64,000 nucleotides of DNA from JAFGSI01 sp041287425. Its GTDB lineage: Bacteria > Chloroflexota > Anaerolineae > Anaerolineales > Villigracilaceae. A model generated the notes under the pieces. The model saw nothing but the letters and a program-made list of their open reading frames with translations, had not been told where the DNA came from and ran no database searches. Shown here one piece after another: positions 57,481 through 64,000 of this stretch. A program made the translations under genes and the position numbers. The stretch lies in contig JBEULG010000004.1 in the NCBI GenBank assembly GCA_041287425.1, positions 1-64,000 of the forward strand. The letters run 5' to 3'. How positions within the stretch are numbered: the stretch's first letter is position 1; the number at the start of each line of letters is the position of its first letter.

Positions 57481-58347
57481 CTACGGCGTGAAGTTGAGCG
57501 TCTGCGAGAGGCAGGTCCCGCCCATGCCGTTGGCCGAACAGACGGTGATGGTCGCCGTGATGCTGTGGCCGGTCGGGTTATAGCCCAGGTGACCGGGGTT
57601 GACATTGGCTACGTTGCCAGATTCGCCGGGCATCAGGTCCTGGTTTAGTTCTCCCATGGCACAACCGGGATAGTCGCGGAAGAAATCCTGTTGGTGGGTG
57701 AAGTTCGTGGCGGCGGTGTTGTCGGTAACCACGATGCGAACAGACTCCCAGGTAACAGAACCGGTGTTGGAGAGTTGGAAGCGGAAAGCATATTGGCCGG
57801 CGCAACTGACCATCTCGATATAAGATGCCGTGAAACCGGGGGCGGGGGTGGGCGTGGGCGGCGGATCGAAGATGGGCAAGGCGGCGACGTTGCCGGTGAC
57901 GGTGGCATATTGGCCCCAGGCCCAGCAGATGACCGTCGGGCTGCTCGGCAGGCGGACGATCCAGTAATTGCCGGTGGCGTCCCGCCCGACGACCTCGGCC
58001 TGCTGGCCGGGGGTAATTCCGCCGAGGATGTCATAGGCCGTCCCCGGGCCGGTGCGACAGTTGGTGGCCACAGTGACGCTCAGCATCGGCACGCTGGGCG
58101 TGTTGGTCGGTGCGGGGGTGTCGGTAAAAGAAGGCGTGGGCGGGATGGGCGTCGCCATGGCGGTCATCGTGGCCTCCAGCACCTGTTGGATGGCGGTCGC
58201 CGCCTGGGCTGTGGCAGCCTGCGGATCACCGGGAGCAGTTTGCTCGCTTCCCTGCGGCGAGGTGGTCGTTATACCACCTCCGCCCGGCATGTTGCAGGCC
58301 GTCAGGATGAGCATCAGAAAAACGAGACGGAAACGAGAGAATTTCAT
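57481..58347 (-). CDS. SH3b-domain lipoprotein
   Basis: 288 aa. Signal peptide with lipobox ILTACNMP (Cys18), Gln/Ala/Thr-rich then 'PTPSFTDTPAPTNTP' linker (to about 85), an SH3b domain (about 90-155; VATNCRTGPGTAYDILGGI...GQQAEVVGRD), a second TPTP linker and a C-terminal beta-sandwich-like domain (about 175-288) with several Cys. It is probably anchored outside and may bind cell-wall or surface glycans. AAGGAGG is well placed for this ATG. Confidence 0.85.
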   Translation of the reverse strand: MKFSRFRLVFLMLILTACNMPGGGGITTTSPQGSEQTAPGDPQAATAQAATAIQQVLEATMTAMATPIPPTPSFTDTPAPTNTPSVPMLSVTVATNCRTGPGTAYDILGGITPGQQAEVVGRDATGNYWIVRLPSSPTVICWAWGQYATVTGNVAALPIFDPPPTPTPAPGFTASYIEMVSCAGQYAFRFQLSNTGSVTWESVRIVVTDNTAATNFTHQQDFFRDYPGCAMGELNQDLMPGESGNVANVNPGHLGYNPTGHSITATITVCSANGMGGTCLSQTLNFTP

Positions 58348-58452
58348 TTCATCCTCCTTAAATGGCGATCGGAAACGGCTTGGCGCAATTGAACCGCATC
58401 CATCATACTTCCTTTGATAGCCTCAGACAAGTCCCCGAAATGTCACCCAAAG

Positions 58453-58490
58453 AAAAAAAGAACCCGTTTCCTTGAAGGAAACGGGTCCTT
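58453..58490 (-). terminator. Terminator of rpoC
   Basis: CCCGTTTCC / GGAAACGGG with an A/T loop, followed on the minus strand by T-rich CTTTTTTTCTTT (58453-58460). It starts 12 bp after the rpoC stop codon. Confidence 0.88.
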
Positions 58491-58501
58491 GATTTTGTCA
58501 G

Positions 58502-62746
<4,245 letters not shown>

Positions 62747-62812
62747 TGTTCCGTCTCCTCGTCTTTTGACTGGCGCACCTGCGCCACACCGGCGTCAGGG
62801 ACACGCAAAAGC

Positions 62813-62843
62813 AAGCGCTTCAGACGTTCCGTCTAAGCGCTCG
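62813..62843 (-). other. Hairpin in the rpoC leader
   Basis: AGCGCTT-AGACG / CGTCTG-AAGCGCT forms an 11-12 bp stem with a one-base bulge, between the rpoC promoter and its ribosome binding site. The TTTT nearby is short, so attenuation is possible but not clear. Confidence 0.5.
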
Positions 62844-62882
62844 CCGCTGATCGCAGATTTCGATTATCTCCAAGTGGCCCAA

Positions 62883-62911
62883 ATTATACTGTTTTCATCC
62901 GAGTTGGTCAA
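62883..62911 (-). promoter_or_regulatory. rpoC promoter
   Basis: TTGACC (62906-62911, minus) and TATAAT (62883-62888, minus), spacing exactly 17 bp. The leader is about 130 nt. Confidence 0.88.
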
Positions 62912-62928
62912 GGGAAAAGAGTCTCCAT

Positions 62929-63021
62929 ATAACACAAAGGACATAAAGGGGACACAAAGGTTCACGAAAGTTTCCTTTGTGTTTTCCTTCGTGTTCCTGG
63001 GTGTCCTTCGCGGTTCGTCAC
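62929..63021. repeat. Dispersed 'ACACAAAGG' repeat at the YgiQ 3' end
   Basis: ACACAAAGG (62952-62960) is inverted as CCTTTGTGT (62974-62982), flanked by related words (GGACATAAAGGG, CCTTCGTGTTCC, GTGTCCTTCGCGGTTCGTC). It encodes the last 20 or so codons of the YgiQ gene and may serve as its terminator. Confidence 0.65.
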
Positions 63022-64000
63022 AACTTCCTTCTGACGCGCCTTGCGGCGCAGGTTTTTCTCCACGAAGAGCGGCTCGCCGGTGAACGGGTCGCGCTCGGTG
63101 TAGTACATCAAACTGGAATAGGTGGACGGCGTGGGGGTGAAGACCTGCACCTGCTCCGGGTGAATCTTGAGTTCGCGGCTGGCGAAGGCGCGCACGCGCT
63201 GCATGTCGGCCTCGCTGCAGCCGGGATGGGCGGCGATGAGGTAGTAGGTGAGGAACTGGCGCTTGCCCGCTTTGCGGTTCAGGTCATCGAAGCGGCGCTT
63301 GAACTCCAGCAGGGCGGCGCGGCCGGGCTTGCCCATCAGGCCCAGGACGCGGTCGTCCACGTGTTCGGGGGCGACCTTCATCTGCCCGGAGACGTGATGT
63401 TCCACCAGTTCGCGCAGGTAGGCGTCGCCGTGTTCGCGGTCGCACAGCAGCAGGTCGTAGCGCAGACCGGAGGCCACGAAGACCTTCTTCACGCCGGGGA
63501 TGCGGCGCACCTTCTTCAGCAGTTCGGTCTGGGGCTGGTGGTTCACCGGCAGGAGCGGGCAGACTTCGGGGAAGACGCAGCGCTTGGCCGTGCAGATGCC
63601 TTTGGCCAGTTTCTTCGGGCATTCGAAGCCGTACATGTTGGCAGTCGGGCCGCCCAGGTCTTGGATGTAGCCCTTGAAGTCGGGGTGACGCGCCAGCCGC
63701 TCGGCCTCGGCCAGGATGGATTCGGGGCTGCGCCAGCGCACGGTCGTCCCCTCGTGGACGGAGATGGCGCAGAAGTTGCACTCGCCGTAACAGCCGCGGT
63801 GGGTGGCGATGGAGAAGCCGATGGTTTCGAGCGCCTTGACCTTGCCCTGCTTCTCGTAGAAGGGATGCTGGCGGCGCTCGAAGTCGAGGGCGTAGATGGC
63901 GTCCAGTTCGGCCTGCGTTTCGGTCGGGGCGGGCGGGTTCTGGACCAGGTAGCGGTCGGCGTGTTTCTGGTAGAGGCCGCGGGCGCTGACGGGGTCGTTG
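62962..64000 (-). CDS. YgiQ-type radical SAM protein (UPF0313), 5' end missing
   Basis: 346 codons visible; the start lies beyond base 64000. The frame reads upstream through a radical SAM cluster CYGECNFC near 63773-63796. It contains DLGGPTANMYGFEC, CTAKRCVFPEVCPLL, KVAPEHVDDRVLGLMGKP and YYLIAAHPGC, the motifs of YgiQ. The molecular role is unknown; the family is widespread. The C-terminus (NREGHPGTRRKTQRKLS) is encoded by the dispersed repeat, so the normal end has probably been replaced or extended. Confidence 0.9.
   Translation of the reverse strand, partial: NDPVSARGLYQKHADRYLVQNPPAPTETQAELDAIYALDFERRQHPFYEKQGKVKALETIGFSIATHRGCYGECNFCAISVHEGTTVRWRSPESILAEAERLARHPDFKGYIQDLGGPTANMYGFECPKKLAKGICTAKRCVFPEVCPLLPVNHQPQTELLKKVRRIPGVKKVFVASGLRYDLLLCDREHGDAYLRELVEHHVSGQMKVAPEHVDDRVLGLMGKPGRAALLEFKRRFDDLNRKAGKRQFLTYYLIAAHPGCSEADMQRVRAFASRELKIHPEQVQVFTPTPSTYSSLMYYTERDPFTGEPLFVEKNLRRKARQKEVVTNREGHPGTRRKTQRKLS

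Overview
The window is 64 kb of high-GC bacterial chromosome and looks like a member of the Chloroflexota, most likely Anaerolineae-type. This is an inference from gene content: Hanks-type kinases and lipoproteins with Thr/Pro-rich 'TPTP' linkers, a DUF4230 protein, a two-permease phosphonate-type transporter, a KamA-type aminomutase, a T-box in front of leuS, and many short palindromic dispersed repeats. There is no rRNA, prophage, intact insertion sequence or CRISPR array. Most of the DNA is ordinary, tightly packed chromosome with ATGA-type overlaps inside operons.

Layout. 1-4 kb: end of a polysaccharide deacetylase, two tRNA-Ala genes (CGC and GGC), T-box riboswitch and leuS. 4-8 kb: SNase-like protein, RsmF-type rRNA methylase, creatininase-family hydrolase, SDR. 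8-12 kb (minus): PDZ membrane protein, then an operon of SanA/YdcF-like, HD-domain and TIM-barrel/NTF2 proteins. 12-16.4 kb (minus): phnD-phnC-phnE-phnE transporter without catabolic genes. 16.5-20.5 kb: DUF4230 protein, and a minus-strand operon of metallophosphoesterase, ParB-like protein, DapA-family lyase and LipM-like octanoyltransferase. 20.5-26.4 kb: the most distinctive locus, a six-gene plus-strand signalling operon (Ser/Thr kinase with beta-propeller, PP2C phosphatase, J-domain/VWA fusion, zinc-ribbon FHA protein, 80-aa unknown, OmpR-type response regulator). 26.4-32.4 kb: Hsp20, FmdB-like zinc ribbon, NarL-type regulator, methyltransferase, PIG-V-like mannosyltransferase, a small minus-strand membrane ORF with its own terminator, purB, degV. 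32.6-36.8 kb: an 819-aa HxxxDG protein and a membrane Ser/Thr kinase. 36.8-42.5 kb: acetyltransferase, CMD-family protein, kamA, an SbcC-like ATPase, glycosyltransferase. 42.5-45.9 kb: nrfHA nitrite reductase, a convergent Crp/Fnr regulator, a 30-bp tandem repeat array and a phosphoribosyltransferase. 46-53.7 kb (minus): priA, MEMO-family protein, sigma factor with anti-sigma, DUF3054 protein, lysS, greA. 53.8-64 kb: D-cysteine desulfhydrase-like gene, gyrA, SH3 lipoprotein, rpoC with its own promoter, and the 3' part of a YgiQ-type radical SAM gene.

Cross-cutting observations. Several promoters place the -10 hexamer 6-7 nt from the start codon, as expected for leaderless mRNAs. One of these (nrfHA) also has a Crp/Fnr-type palindrome centred about 40 nt upstream. 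Palindromic dispersed repeats occur between genes and, apparently, as in-frame insertions inside leuS, priA and the end of the YgiQ gene. Candidate RNA structures lie upstream of kamA and greA and between phnD and phnC. All functional assignments come from reading motifs by eye; no database search was run.
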